Source of the DNA: Akkermansia muciniphila
Lineage (GTDB): Bacteria; Verrucomicrobiota; Verrucomicrobiia; Chthoniobacterales; Chthoniobacteraceae
DNA: 43,726 nucleotides
NCBI GenBank assembly: GCA_945883955.1
Contig: CAMCYN010000006.1
Location: forward strand, 1-43,726
Direction: 5' to 3'
Every line of letters starts with the position of its first letter. The first letter of the stretch is position 1. Made by a program: the position numbers and the translations under genes. Positions 1 through 8,619 of this stretch are shown here, in pieces. The notes beneath the pieces are model-generated. The model made no database searches, was not told the DNA's origin, and saw nothing but the letters and a program-made list of their open reading frames with translations.

Positions 1-336
1 ACTGACCGGCTTTGCCAAAAATGGAAACCCGCCGATGTCCGTCTTGGTTTCCCGTTGCGCCACAATAGCAGTCAAAAACACGATGGGCACCTTCGCCAAC
101 GAGGCATCCGAACGGATCTGCTGGGCCACGTCCCCTCCATCGATCTCAGGCATGACGATATCGAGGAAAATAATATCGGGCTGAAACTCCCGGGCGGCCA
201 GCCACGCCTTGGTTCCATCGTTCTCTTCCCGAACAATATAACGCCCGGTTTTTTCCAGCGTCAGTTTTAGTAACCGGGTGAAGCCGGATTCATCATCCAC
301 GACAAAAACGCGTTTCTTGGAAGGAGGTGTGATCAT
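1..336 (-). CDS. Receiver-domain response regulator (C-terminus beyond window)
   Basis: This is the N-terminal 112 residues of a CheY-like receiver protein that reads off the left edge of the window. It starts MITPPSKKR at an ATG on the minus strand. The fold signature is complete: an acidic pair in VFVVDDE, a phospho-acceptor aspartate in IIFLDIVMPEIDG, the conserved Thr in FLTA and the Lys in LAKP. It begins 39 bases after the stop of the sensor kinase and runs the same way, so it is probably a partner that takes phosphate from that kinase. Whether an output domain follows cannot be seen; the start is an ordinary single-receiver start. Confidence 0.9.
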   Translation of the reverse strand, partial: MITPPSKKRVFVVDDESGFTRLLKLTLEKTGRYIVREENDGTKAWLAAREFQPDIIFLDIVMPEIDGGDVAQQIRSDASLAKVPIVFLTAIVAQRETKTDIGGFPFLAKPVS

Positions 337-375
337 CGTATTCGGGAGTTTTAAATTTGGAAAATCAGTTGGGAG

Positions 376-2397
376 TCAAACACTTTGGACTTGGAACATC
401 AATGTGGCACGCGCCCCGCCCTGAGGAAGATTCCGGATATCAATCGTCCCGCCATGAAGATCCACAATGGTTTTGACCACCGACAGTCCTAGCCCGGTTC
501 CTTTTCCGGTAGGTTTGGTGGTGAAAAACGGCTCAAAAATCTTCCCTATCTTCTCCTCCGGGATCCCATGTCCGCTGTCATCGATTTCCAACACTGCCAG
601 GGTCTGGCCGACCCGAAAACTTTCACTCTTTTTCCCCGCGATATTGCGGCCAACTCCAGTGAGCTGTTCGGAATAGGTGCGTACAGTGAGCGTGCCGCCG
701 GATTCCATCGCATGCACGGCATTGGTAAGCAAATTCACCAGCACCTGGTTGATCTTCTCGGGATCCAGCGCGAGAACCGGCAGCTCCGGATCCAGCTCCC
801 TCATCACCTCCACCGGGCCGGTCATTTCCACACGCACCAGCTTCAGTGCGGCTTCGACCATCTCGTTGAGATTCTCGCGCCGGGTTTCGAGCTGATTTGG
901 TTTTGAAAAGTCCAGCAGTCCCAAAATCACACTATCGGCCCGACGCACAGCCTCGTGCATCTCCGACAGGATCGCCTTCACGGTGTCATCCGCCCCATCC
1001 TGCTGGTCCATAAAATCGATCCCCATTTTGACGATCGCCAGCGGGTTCTTCACTTCATGGGCAATACCAGCCGCCAACCGGCCGATCAGCTTCATCTTTT
1101 CCGCCTCAATTAACTGCAACTGCACCTCCCGCAATTCCGTATGGGCCGCTTGGAGTTCCGCCATGGCTCCGAGCACTTCCTCACGACTGGCGGCCAGTTC
1201 CACATTCGCCTCCTTTAACTGGGCCTCAGCGAGCTTCTGCTCAGTGATGTTGCGTTTGATACAAACCAACCCCAGGACCCGGCCATCCTCAGCCCGCCAT
1301 GGCACTTTGGTAACAAGCGCCCACTGCATTTGCCCCGCCCCGCCTATGGCCATTTCCTCATAGTTCAGGAGAGGTTTACCCGTGCGAAGAATTGGTTCAT
1401 CGGCCGCGCGAAACCCCAGCGCCACCTCTTCGGGGAAAAAATCAAACGGCGTGTGGCCCACAACCGCCGCCGAACTCGGAGCCCCCAACCACCTCTGATG
1501 CGCCACGTTATCCAAAAGGTAACGCTCGTTGGTGTCCTTCAGAAAAATATGGTCCGGGATATTGTCGATCACCACCCGGAGCAGGTTACGCTCGGTCTCC
1601 AGCTCCGATTCCATCTCTTTGATGGCCGTAATTTCACGCGAAATTCCGCACGTTCCCACAATCCTTCCATTGCGATCTCGAAGCGGAATTTTAGTCGTCA
1701 GCGACCAGGCGCGCGTCCCGTCGTGAAGGGTCTCGAACTCCACTTTGTTCAGAACGGGTTCGCCCGTGATCATCATCCGTCTCTCGTCCTCCAAAGCATC
1801 CTTGGCATGCTCCGGCCCGTAAAAGTCGGCATCGGTTTTTCCGTAAGCGTCTTCGGGGCGACTCAACCCGAAGAGTTTCGTGAGCGCCGAATTGATCCGA
1901 ATGAACCGGCTCTTCTCGTCTTTAAAATAAATCCGGTCCGGAATGTTATCGAGCAGCGTGCGCAGATAACCGCGTTCACGCGCAGACTCGGCCTGATACC
2001 GATACCGCTCCAGGGCATGGTGTATGGCCCGATTGAGCAAAAAGGCATCCAGCCGCTCTTTAAGAAGATATTCTTGGGCACCCGACTGCACGGCTTGCCT
2101 CGCCAGACCTTCCTCATTTTGGGCAACGAGCAAAACCACAGGTAGACCCGGGGCGACATGATGCACCGACAAAAAATTCTCGAGCCCAACGCTATCCGGC
2201 AAAACTAAATCCAGGAGCACAACGTCCACTTCAAGCGACCGAAGCAGCGTGATTCCTTCAGCCAGCGTCGTCGCTTCGCCTACCAGACGGAAACGCCCCG
2301 AATCTTCCTCCGCGGCCATCGCACGAATACGAGACACTTCCTGCGAATCGGACTCGATGACAAGAACCCGGGGGGAATCCAATGAGATCTGGAGCAT
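376..2397 (-). CDS. Hybrid sensor histidine kinase: receiver, two PAS domains, kinase core
   Basis: This is a 673-residue cytoplasmic sensor kinase with no clear membrane segment. Residues 1-125 form an N-terminal receiver with phospho-acceptor D63 ([11 protein letters not shown]). Two PAS domains follow at about 143-260 and 273-388, each opening with a DNIPD-type motif and ending in a PAC-like ITAIKE or ITEQKL segment. A coiled coil at about 390-437 leads to the HisKA helix with H447 ([12 protein letters not shown]). The ATPase domain shows the N box NLLTNA (555-560), G1 DSGHGIP (607-613), F box FEPFFTT (621-627) and G2 GTGLGLS (633-639). An in-frame start 81 bases upstream exists, but the ATG used here gives a natural receiver N-terminus. 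The receiver gene downstream is the likely partner. The signal sensed is unknown. Confidence 0.9.
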   Translation of the reverse strand: MLQISLDSPRVLVIESDSQEVSRIRAMAAEEDSGRFRLVGEATTLAEGITLLRSLEVDVVLLDLVLPDSVGLENFLSVHHVAPGLPVVLLVAQNEEGLARQAVQSGAQEYLLKERLDAFLLNRAIHHALERYRYQAESARERGYLRTLLDNIPDRIYFKDEKSRFIRINSALTKLFGLSRPEDAYGKTDADFYGPEHAKDALEDERRMMITGEPVLNKVEFETLHDGTRAWSLTTKIPLRDRNGRIVGTCGISREITAIKEMESELETERNLLRVVIDNIPDHIFLKDTNERYLLDNVAHQRWLGAPSSAAVVGHTPFDFFPEEVALGFRAADEPILRTGKPLLNYEEMAIGGAGQMQWALVTKVPWRAEDGRVLGLVCIKRNITEQKLAEAQLKEANVELAASREEVLGAMAELQAAHTELREVQLQLIEAEKMKLIGRLAAGIAHEVKNPLAIVKMGIDFMDQQDGADDTVKAILSEMHEAVRRADSVILGLLDFSKPNQLETRRENLNEMVEAALKLVRVEMTGPVEVMRELDPELPVLALDPEKINQVLVNLLTNAVHAMESGGTLTVRTYSEQLTGVGRNIAGKKSESFRVGQTLAVLEIDDSGHGIPEEKIGKIFEPFFTTKPTGKGTGLGLSVVKTIVDLHGGTIDIRNLPQGGARATLMFQVQSV

Positions 2398-2508
2398 TTT
2401 CGAGGAGGGACCTGCCTTATAATGAAGATAAACAACAGCAGACGCGAGCCTTTCCCAGATTCCCCCGTCCGTCCTCACCGAGGGCCAACCGGTACCTCCG
2501 CCTCTGAT

Positions 2509-3474
2509 CTAGTTGACCACATTAACAGGCCGGCCAGCGAGCGCCCCGCGGACATTCTCCACCGTTTGTGCTAAGAGCCGCCGCCGTGCATTCTGCGTTG
2601 CCCAAGCAATATGCGGCGTGATTACACAGTTCCGCGCCAAAATCAAAGGATTGTCACCCGAAGGCGGTTCCTGCGACAGGACGTCCAGACCGACCCCCGC
2701 AATCCGGCCTGCGTTAAGGGCGGCCGCCAAATCCGCCTCATCAATCAGGGGACCACGGGCCGTGTTAATTAAAAAAGCTCCCGGCTTCATCGTCATGAGA
2801 CGGGCGGTATTCACCAGACCGCGAGTATCGGGCGTTAACGGGCAATGCAGCGAAACGATATCACTCTGAGCGAAGGCCGTATCGAGATCCACCGGCCGCA
2901 CATAAGCAGGGAGATCGGTTCCGCTAAAATTCCGGCGATAGGCGATCACTTCCATGCCAAAGGCGTGGGCGATCGCAGCCACACTTTGGCCGATCCTGCC
3001 GTATCCGACGATCCCGAGCGTCAGCCCGGCGAGTTCGACGAGAGGATAATCCCAATAACAAAAATCCCGCGAGGCCGCCCACCGTCCATCCCGGACGGTT
3101 TGAGAATGATGGCCCGTACGATTGGTGAGTTCGAGGATGAGTGAAAAGACGGCCTGCGCGACATTGGGCGTGCCGTATTCAGGCACATTGCAGAGAGGGA
3201 TATTGCGCGCACGTGCGGCCGATCCATCCACCATGTTATAGCCGGTGGCCAGAACACAAATGGCCTTCAGTTTGGGCAACGCAGCAAGAGTCGGCGCATC
3301 AAGGGGGACTTTGTTGGTTAACAAAATATCCGCATCCCGGGCCCGCTCCACGATGTCCTGAGGCGAAGTCCGGTCGAATATTTCACAATTTCCAAGCGCC
3401 TCGAGATCGGTCCAGGCAAGGTCGCCAGGGTTGGTTGTATAGCCATCGAGCACAACGATTTTTGGATTATTCAT
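2509..3474 (-). CDS. D-2-hydroxyacid dehydrogenase (glycerate dehydrogenase-like)
   Basis: This 321-residue protein is an NAD(P)-dependent D-isomer 2-hydroxyacid dehydrogenase, reversibly reducing 2-oxoacids such as hydroxypyruvate. The Rossmann motif is GIVGYGRIGQ (about 154-163). The catalytic triad is R240 in NTARGPLID, E269 in LSQEPP and H288 in TPHIAWAT. Length fits the family (about 315-340). The ATG giving MNNPKIVVLDG is preferred; the reading frame stays open for 95 codons upstream, but that extension does not look like protein of this family. Similarity to HprA-type glycerate dehydrogenases suggests a role in serine or C2 metabolism. The exact substrate cannot be told from sequence, so no gene symbol is given. 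Confidence 0.9.
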   Translation of the reverse strand: MNNPKIVVLDGYTTNPGDLAWTDLEALGNCEIFDRTSPQDIVERARDADILLTNKVPLDAPTLAALPKLKAICVLATGYNMVDGSAARARNIPLCNVPEYGTPNVAQAVFSLILELTNRTGHHSQTVRDGRWAASRDFCYWDYPLVELAGLTLGIVGYGRIGQSVAAIAHAFGMEVIAYRRNFSGTDLPAYVRPVDLDTAFAQSDIVSLHCPLTPDTRGLVNTARLMTMKPGAFLINTARGPLIDEADLAAALNAGRIAGVGLDVLSQEPPSGDNPLILARNCVITPHIAWATQNARRRLLAQTVENVRGALAGRPVNVVN

Positions 3475-3774
3475 AATAAGACGAGGATCCAGGGTAAGAG
3501 GTGTAAAGGCGGGATTTTCAAACAGCGATTGGAAACACCTGACTCTGCAATAAACTTCAAGAAATGAAGTCCCACCTGTCGTCCCTTGCCGCAAGTGTGC
3601 TTGCGGGTTGAATTTCAGTTCACACCAGCGCAAGCGCCAATCTCTTCGATCTCGACGGCGCGATAATCGTACCGTTTGCGCAACGGGGCGGGGCGGGAAG
3701 GCATTTGTTTTTTCTCTGTGAGCGCCGACTATCCGATCTCCAACGCATACGCTCCGCAAATCCGGCGACTCAAT
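3475..3774. other. Intergenic region without a recognisable gene
   Basis: This 300-base stretch lies between the start of the dehydrogenase (minus strand) and the decayed gene (plus strand). It should hold the promoter of the dehydrogenase. No convincing -35/-10 pair, riboswitch or hairpin terminator was recognised. A short imperfect inverted repeat (ttcaagaaatgaag) lies near 3556. The right end may contain further, unrecognisable remains of the neighbouring pseudogene. Confidence 0.5.
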
Positions 3775-4264
3775 TGCCCCCCTGTCATCGTCCCGGAGGA
3801 ACGGGGCAATTCAATTTTTGACCTATGAAGACGTGCGTAAACACGCCAAGCAAATCACCGAAGTCACACAATCCCACTTCATGCCGCCCTGGCCTCCGGC
3901 TCGCGAGGGAGCCAGTTTTTTAGGGGAACGTAAACCTACCGATCCGCAAATCGAGCCCATCGAAGGCTGGGTTTCCTTGGCCGCCCCCGACGGCAACCCG
4001 GCAAAGTGCCCTCCACTGCCGCACTTTCACGATCCTTGGCAGTTAGGAAAACCGGACCTGATCGTCACCATGCCAGAGGTATTTTCAATCCCGGCCGACG
4101 GTCCCGACATCTATCGAAACTTCGTCCTTCAGGTTCCCAACACGACACCAATGTTTGTCCGGGCGGTGGAGAATTTGGAGGACAACCCAAAGGTTGTTCA
4201 CCACGGTTGGTGGCATGAATCCGGGACCGTCGAGAGACGCTCAAAATCGATCCAAACCCCGTAG
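3775..4264 (+). pseudogene. Remnant of a cytochrome c / ascorbate-dependent monooxygenase-like gene
   Basis: A broken gene. The conceptual product has a haem-binding segment of the form CPPCHRPG, then QFNF, then LTYEDVRKHAKQIT and MPPWPP, and later DLIVTMP, FSIPADGPD, YRNFVLQVP and NPKVVHH. I recognise this order from a large family of planctomycete/verrucomicrobial proteins joining a cytochrome c motif to a copper monooxygenase-like domain. Two frame changes are needed to read it. One base is missing from a C run at about 3777-3782 (splitting CPPCH), and one T from a T run at about 3814-3819 (splitting NF from LTYE). Similarity stops soon after VVHH at about 4205, so the monooxygenase part is gone, and a stop follows at 4264. 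The upstream signal peptide is not recognisable. The tRNA 3' end lies 32 bases further on. Confidence 0.75.
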
Positions 4265-4296
4265 ACCCCGAAGATGTCGCGCCGGACACAATAAGG

Positions 4297-4371
4297 TGGC
4301 TCCTGAGGTAGGATTCGAACCTACGACCGATCGGTTAACAGCCGATTGCTCTACCACTGAGCTACTCAGGA
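4297..4371 (-). tRNA. tRNA-Asn (anticodon GTT), CCA encoded
   Basis: A complete cloverleaf reads on the minus strand. The acceptor stem TCCTGAG (4365-4371) pairs with CTCAGGA (4301-4307). The D arm is GCTC-AGTGGTAGA-GC, the anticodon stem ATCGG/CCGAT encloses loop CTGTTAA, and the T arm is GTAGG-TTCGAAT-CCTAC. The anticodon GTT is at 4337-4339. The discriminator is G and the 3' CCA is genomically encoded at 4297-4299. Confidence 0.97.
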
Positions 4372-4532
4372 ATTTCCCGCGAAAGCGGAGTTGGTTTGTA
4401 TACGCTCTTCCACGGGGGGCAGGCAACTTTTTTTACGTAGCGTTTGTATCTTCTTTCAACTTTTCCCGCATAGGGGCGGCGGAACATTTTCGACTCGTCA
4501 GTGTGCGCCTCCCCCCTCCACTTTTGTCTCCA

Positions 4533-5192
4533 ATGTATCCCATTCTCGTCGCCCCCTCTGTCCTGGCCTGTGATTTCGGACGTCTTCACGACGAAGTAAA
4601 ACGCGCCCAAACCGCCGGCGCAGACTGGCTCCACATGGACATTATGGATGGCCATTTTGTAGACAACATCTCCTTCGGTCCCGCCTTCGTGGATGCCGCA
4701 GCCCAAGTCGCCACCGTCCCCCTCGATACCCATTTAATGGTGTCGCGCCCGGACCATTATTTCCCGCGTTTCGTACGCGCCTCGCGCAACATCACCATTC
4801 ACGTCGAAGCCGACTGTGATGTTAGCGGCACGCTCGCAGCCATCCGGAGTGCTGGAGCCACCTGCGGACTTTCGCTGCGGCCGGGAACCCCCTTTGAGTC
4901 TCTCGTGCCTCATCTCCACGAGATCGACCTTCTGCTAATCATGACCGTCGAGCCCGGCTTCGGAGGCCAGCCTTTCCTGGCCGGCATGCTCGACAAAATC
5001 CGGGCCGCCGATGAGGCCCGGCGTACTCACGGATTAAAATATAGAATCCAGGTCGACGGAGGCGTCACCGTTGAAACTGGCGCCCAATGTGTCCAGGCAG
5101 GCGCTGACACCCTCGTTGCGGGCACTTCCGTATTCCGGGCCCCGGACATGGCTGCGGCCATCCAGAGCCTTCGCTCCCTGCCTCGCCGCTAA
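4533..5192 (+). CDS. rpe: Ribulose-phosphate 3-epimerase
   Basis: This 219-residue cytosolic enzyme interconverts ribulose 5-phosphate and xylulose 5-phosphate in the pentose phosphate pathway. It has the TIM-barrel signature of the family: APSVLACDF at the start, HMDIMDGHF (H34 and D36, metal ligand and acid/base), H67 in DTHLMV, the flexible-loop motif MTVEPGFGGQ (137-146) and VDGGV with D175, the second catalytic aspartate, followed by GADTLVAGTSVF for phosphate binding. Length is typical. The frame is open far upstream through the tRNA region, but the ATG giving MYPILVAPS matches the family start. It is a single gene between the tRNA and the convergent secretion operon. Confidence 0.97.
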   Translation: MYPILVAPSVLACDFGRLHDEVKRAQTAGADWLHMDIMDGHFVDNISFGPAFVDAAAQVATVPLDTHLMVSRPDHYFPRFVRASRNITIHVEADCDVSGTLAAIRSAGATCGLSLRPGTPFESLVPHLHEIDLLLIMTVEPGFGGQPFLAGMLDKIRAADEARRTHGLKYRIQVDGGVTVETGAQCVQAGADTLVAGTSVFRAPDMAAAIQSLRSLPRR

Positions 5193-5220
5193 TTTTCCGA
5201 CCGCCCTTTTCCGAACAGGC

Positions 5221-5880
5221 CTATTGGGCGGGTGGAGGTGCATCCTCCACCGTCCGCACCCGGCGGGCCGGTGCGGGAGCGGCTGTCCCTGACGGCGGAG
5301 TTGCGGCACGCGGTTGCACGCTCATTCCGGGACGCGGGATTGGGGTTCGGGTGGCTGCCGGTTTGGCCGGAGTACCTGCAGCGGGTTTATTGGCATTCGG
5401 CGCAGCATTCACAGGTGCCGGCCCTGCCGAGATTGCGGCCTGATCAAACTCCACCTTGGCCACATCCGTCCCTTTCTTCACCATGACCACGGACTTGGCC
5501 GCAATCGGAGCCTCGGTCACCGACTCGATTGAAACCCCGTCGGCATTGGGCTTGTCTCCCATAAGCACGATTCGCGTTGATAGATCCCGCGATCGAATAA
5601 AAGCCGTGTAGGAGATGGTGCCTTCCGGAGTCCGATTTTTGGCAAGCCCAGTGACCACCCAGTTGGTCGCAAAATTTTCCGTGGGCGCCACCGGTTCCGG
5701 AGGCAAACTGGCAACGGCAAATGGCGATTTACCAAGAAGACTCTCGTAACGATCGGACGAGAACGCCACGGGCACCACGCTGAGGTCGGCCGCGTACACA
5801 TGACCATCAAAGCCCAGAAGCAACGAGCAACTCAGAGCCGCCAGACGAAAGGTTCGATTTGAGAAATGAGGAGCCATCAT
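5221..5880 (-). CDS. Secreted or anchored HR-domain-like protein (GspC/PilP-like position)
   Basis: This 219-residue protein has a signal-like hydrophobic start (about 10-35, ending VYAADL) and a small beta-rich core (about 78-150) with NWVVTGLAKNR, YTAFIRSR, IVLMGDKPNADGVSIESV and VVMVKKGTDVAKVEF. The rest (about 155-219) is a low-complexity tail rich in Pro, Ala and Thr. The core resembles the HR/PilP fold of GspC and PilP, which link the inner-membrane platform to the secretin; this is inferred from pattern and position. It is the last gene of the pseudopilin operon and its ATG overlaps the stop of the GspM-like gene. A second ATG directly after the first is an equal choice. Confidence 0.55.
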   Translation of the reverse strand: MMAPHFSNRTFRLAALSCSLLLGFDGHVYAADLSVVPVAFSSDRYESLLGKSPFAVASLPPEPVAPTENFATNWVVTGLAKNRTPEGTISYTAFIRSRDLSTRIVLMGDKPNADGVSIESVTEAPIAAKSVVMVKKGTDVAKVEFDQAAISAGPAPVNAAPNANKPAAGTPAKPAATRTPIPRPGMSVQPRAATPPSGTAAPAPARRVRTVEDAPPPAQ

Positions 5881-6410
5881 CGGGGGGCAAACCATTTTGC
5901 GATTGTAAAGTCACCCTGCATTACCGTGGCGTCCGTAGAATCCACCTTCAAGCGAGCTTGCTGAACCACAAGAAAGCGGTCCGGTGCCTGGAGATCGATT
6001 AAGAATCCGCAAAAACCCTTCCAGTTCCCCTTTAACTCAAACTGAACGGGAATTGCCGTCGCTCCGGTTTCATTCCGGGCGGAGGCAAGCTGCTGCTTGG
6101 AAAGAGTGATCCCGTGTTTGGAAGCCGCCTCTTTGAGAAACGTGAGCAGCGTGTTTCCTGCTGCGGCCTCGCTCTCGAGCTTGGGTTGTAATTTCTGCAA
6201 CCACTTGGCCCGCTGGTCCCAGACTTCAGACTGGGCCGAGAGGGCGTCCAGAGATTCGATCTGCGCGCTTTTCTGGCGAGCCAACTCGGCGATCTGCGCC
6301 CGATTGGTCATAAAAAATCTCACCACGATGACATTGAGAAGTACGGCGACAATCGTCGCGAAAATTGCGATCAAGCGCCTTTCACTAGGGGAGAACTGTT
6401 GGAAATTCAT
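5877..6410 (-). CDS. GspM/PilO-like inner-membrane assembly protein
   Basis: This 177-residue bitopic protein has a short cytoplasmic start, one transmembrane helix (about 13-34), a coiled coil (about 36-85) and a small alpha/beta domain with VQFELKGNWKGFCGFLIDLQ and FTIAKW. That layout is typical of GspM and PilO, which pair with GspL/PilN in the inner-membrane platform. The ATG overlaps the stop of the GspL-like gene by ATGA, and its own stop overlaps the next start, so all three are probably translated together. Sequence conservation in this family is low; the call rests on domain layout and gene order. Confidence 0.7.
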   Translation of the reverse strand: MNFQQFSPSERRLIAIFATIVAVLLNVIVVRFFMTNRAQIAELARQKSAQIESLDALSAQSEVWDQRAKWLQKLQPKLESEAAAGNTLLTFLKEAASKHGITLSKQQLASARNETGATAIPVQFELKGNWKGFCGFLIDLQAPDRFLVVQQARLKVDSTDATVMQGDFTIAKWFAPR

Positions 6411-7657
6411 CGCTTGGAAGATGCCGCTACGGAATCCGACTTTGCGCTAATGCGAAATTGGGCGCGTTCGTTGGGCAGAATGTTGGGATTGGGCGACTGG
6501 ATCTGGAAGGAGGCCATGCCCGGCTCCTGCTTCAGCCGGCTGATATATTCAATGGCTTCCGCAAGAGTAGCGGCCTCCCCAGAAAACGAAAACTCCCGGG
6601 GACTCATCTGCAATTCAGTGATCCGAATATCGGCGGCACCCACGGCCTTTTGGGCCTGATGCAAAATTTCCACAAGGTAACGGCTCGGCTCCACAGCCGG
6701 CTCCATCTGCCGCCAACGGCTTTGCCGGGCATTGGACAAGTCCACTTTGGGCTGAAGTTCTGCGAGCCGCTGGTCGAGCTTCTTGAGGCCCGCCTTTTGA
6801 ACTGCCAACCAGGCAAACCCAATTGTGAGCACCCCGAGGTAAGCCATTCCCACCCATTGCAACCGCTCGGCAAACACGGCCTTGCGCGAGCGCGAAGACT
6901 CTTCCACCGCCCAGGCGGGAGGCAACCAGTTACCGGTTAATTCCAGTTCAGGTTCCAACGTCTTTTCCTCTACCCCAATCCCCGGAAGCGTACTCCGGAT
7001 TGCCTCGCTCCAGCCAGGCGCCGCCGCCGATACAAACGCCTGCTGGATCTTCCCTCCGACGCCCGCAAGCTCTGCTCCCAGCAGTGCTCTGGATAATTCC
7101 ATTTCGCACAATGCGGAATCTACTTCGGGCAGACCTTCCAGCCACAACAACGTGCCGCCTTCGGCCAGTCCCAAAAAGGGGCATCCCTGCTCGACCCAGA
7201 CCATCAGTGTCAGGCCCGTTAACCCCTTGAATGCACCCGCTAGCTGCTGGGCGTACACGCCGATAGAAGCCGGCCCACGGCCAATCTTGCGCAACGGCCC
7301 GCAGGACTCTTCGAGGGCAGGAATACTGAGTGTGAGGGCTACCACTTCCACGTTCTGCTCGTCGCCACCGAGTTCCTGAATTTCAAAAACAAACTCCTCC
7401 GCCGCATACGGCAACAGCTTCTCCAATTGGAGCTGCGCCATGGCCAGCAGATCTTCGCGCGGTGCCTTGGGGAGCGTAAAACGCTCTAAAACCGCCGCCC
7501 GCGAAGGAGCCAGCACTTGCACCCGAGCACTCGAAGGCAGTCGGCCACACAGGTCCGCTACCGTCGTTGCGGTAAACCGCGAGCCCCCGGCTTCCAACAG
7601 CCATCCTTCAGCATCCGGGAAAAGACGTACCAGACTGGTATTACGAGGGGGTTTCAT
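6407..7657 (-). CDS. GspL-like (PilM-PilN-type) platform protein
   Basis: This 416-residue protein appears to fuse an actin-like cytoplasmic part (about 1-240) with a PilN-like membrane part. The first part includes LVRLFPDAEGWLLEAG and FTLPKAPREDLLAMAQLQ, then LLPYAAEEFVFEIQ as in GspL. A transmembrane helix follows at about 270-290 (MAYLGVLTIGFAWLAVQ), then a coiled coil and a ferredoxin-like segment with ITELQMSPREFSFSGEA. GspL links the secretion ATPase to the periplasmic parts. The ATG at 7657 overlaps the stop of the GspK-like gene; an in-frame TTG nine bases upstream is less likely. Confidence 0.75.
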   Translation of the reverse strand: MKPPRNTSLVRLFPDAEGWLLEAGGSRFTATTVADLCGRLPSSARVQVLAPSRAAVLERFTLPKAPREDLLAMAQLQLEKLLPYAAEEFVFEIQELGGDEQNVEVVALTLSIPALEESCGPLRKIGRGPASIGVYAQQLAGAFKGLTGLTLMVWVEQGCPFLGLAEGGTLLWLEGLPEVDSALCEMELSRALLGAELAGVGGKIQQAFVSAAAPGWSEAIRSTLPGIGVEEKTLEPELELTGNWLPPAWAVEESSRSRKAVFAERLQWVGMAYLGVLTIGFAWLAVQKAGLKKLDQRLAELQPKVDLSNARQSRWRQMEPAVEPSRYLVEILHQAQKAVGAADIRITELQMSPREFSFSGEAATLAEAIEYISRLKQEPGMASFQIQSPNPNILPNERAQFRISAKSDSVAASSKR

Positions 7658-8616
7658 TCGATCCAAGAGAGTATCCGCGGGGCTCCTGCGCCTTTTCGTA
7701 CAACGACCTGAACTTGTCGAACGACTTTTCCGGAGCGCCCTTCACTTTTAATCCGGAAGGTCTGCTCGCCTGCCGTCACCATTTTCCCAAATCTGGCCCA
7801 CTGCTGGCTCTGAATTCCCAAAGCCTGTCTTACTGCCTCGGCATTGGCAAACTGCGGATCGTCTTCGGTGTGTAAAACCCCGTCTGTCCCGGCCCTCATC
7901 TGCACAAGGCGCGTTACCTGCCCATCTCCTAGGCCCGGCAGCAACTTCAACAACTCTTCGGGCGCTTCGGCAAGGTCGATCAGCCCGGAGCCGTCCACCG
8001 TAAGCAACTCCCGCCATCCGGGATAGGCCAGTAAAAGTCCGGTTCCGGGAATCCGTTTTAATTCATCGAGACTCTGAATCATTCGGTTTGCGGGGTGATA
8101 ATCAGCGCCGTCCTCCTGCCCGTTTAACCGCACTATGCTGTCCGCATCCACATAGTCCAGAAGGCAGTCTACCAGCCGGTCCCTGTCCTGAAGTTCCATA
8201 CCAATCACAAATTCGAGCCATTGCTTAAACAGGTATATCCAGCCCGGTTCCCCCCCCAGAATCGAAACGAGGTTCAACCGGCCCGCCTCCCCTTCCATCT
8301 CCACCCGGTAACCTACTCCAGGCGCGACTTCCGTCGTCAGCAGCGAACTGTACCGGTCCACTTGCGGGTTCATCGCCATGGCCACTCCGGAATGCGCCAT
8401 CGCCAAAGCCTCCGCGCCCCGGCTTTCTTCGCCATGCGCCTGCACCCGTTCCTGAAGCCACAAAAACCAGCCCCCGACCGCCATCGACAATACTGCAATC
8501 GCCCAAAAAACCGCCAACAGTGCCGATCCGGTCTGGTGGCACGAGCCTCCCCTCCTCATCCACGCCCCGCCCGGAGTATGGAAGAAAGTTGGAGCTGCGG
8601 TTCGAAGGCGTCTCAT
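7654..8616 (-). CDS. gspK: GspK-like minor pseudopilin
   Basis: This 320-residue protein has an N-terminal hydrophobic pilin-like helix (GSALLAVFWAIAVLSMAVGG, about 31-50) without the Glu at position 5. That is the usual trait of GspK, the tip pseudopilin. The rest carries the expected GspK parts: an early alpha/beta segment (GRLNLVSILGG), an inserted helical domain with LLDYVDADSIVRLNGQEDGADYH shortened here to the acidic segment around YVDADS, and a helix-hairpin-helix stretch near ELLKLLPGLGDGQV. It starts four bases after the GspJ-like stop. A second ATG 57 bases inside would shorten the leader. GspK caps the pseudopilus and binds GspI and GspJ. Confidence 0.8.
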   Translation of the reverse strand: MRRLRTAAPTFFHTPGGAWMRRGGSCHQTGSALLAVFWAIAVLSMAVGGWFLWLQERVQAHGEESRGAEALAMAHSGVAMAMNPQVDRYSSLLTTEVAPGVGYRVEMEGEAGRLNLVSILGGEPGWIYLFKQWLEFVIGMELQDRDRLVDCLLDYVDADSIVRLNGQEDGADYHPANRMIQSLDELKRIPGTGLLLAYPGWRELLTVDGSGLIDLAEAPEELLKLLPGLGDGQVTRLVQMRAGTDGVLHTEDDPQFANAEAVRQALGIQSQQWARFGKMVTAGEQTFRIKSEGRSGKVVRQVQVVVRKGAGAPRILSWIE

Positions 8617-8619
8617 GGT

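Noticed and set aside
1330-2145. A 271-codon open frame on the plus strand
   Set aside because: It is antisense to the sensor kinase and follows the codon pattern of that gene.
5200-5232. ACCGCCC...GGGCGGGT hairpin after rpe as a terminator
   Set aside because: The right arm lies in the C-terminal codons of the convergent gene and no T run follows, so it may just reflect coding sequence.
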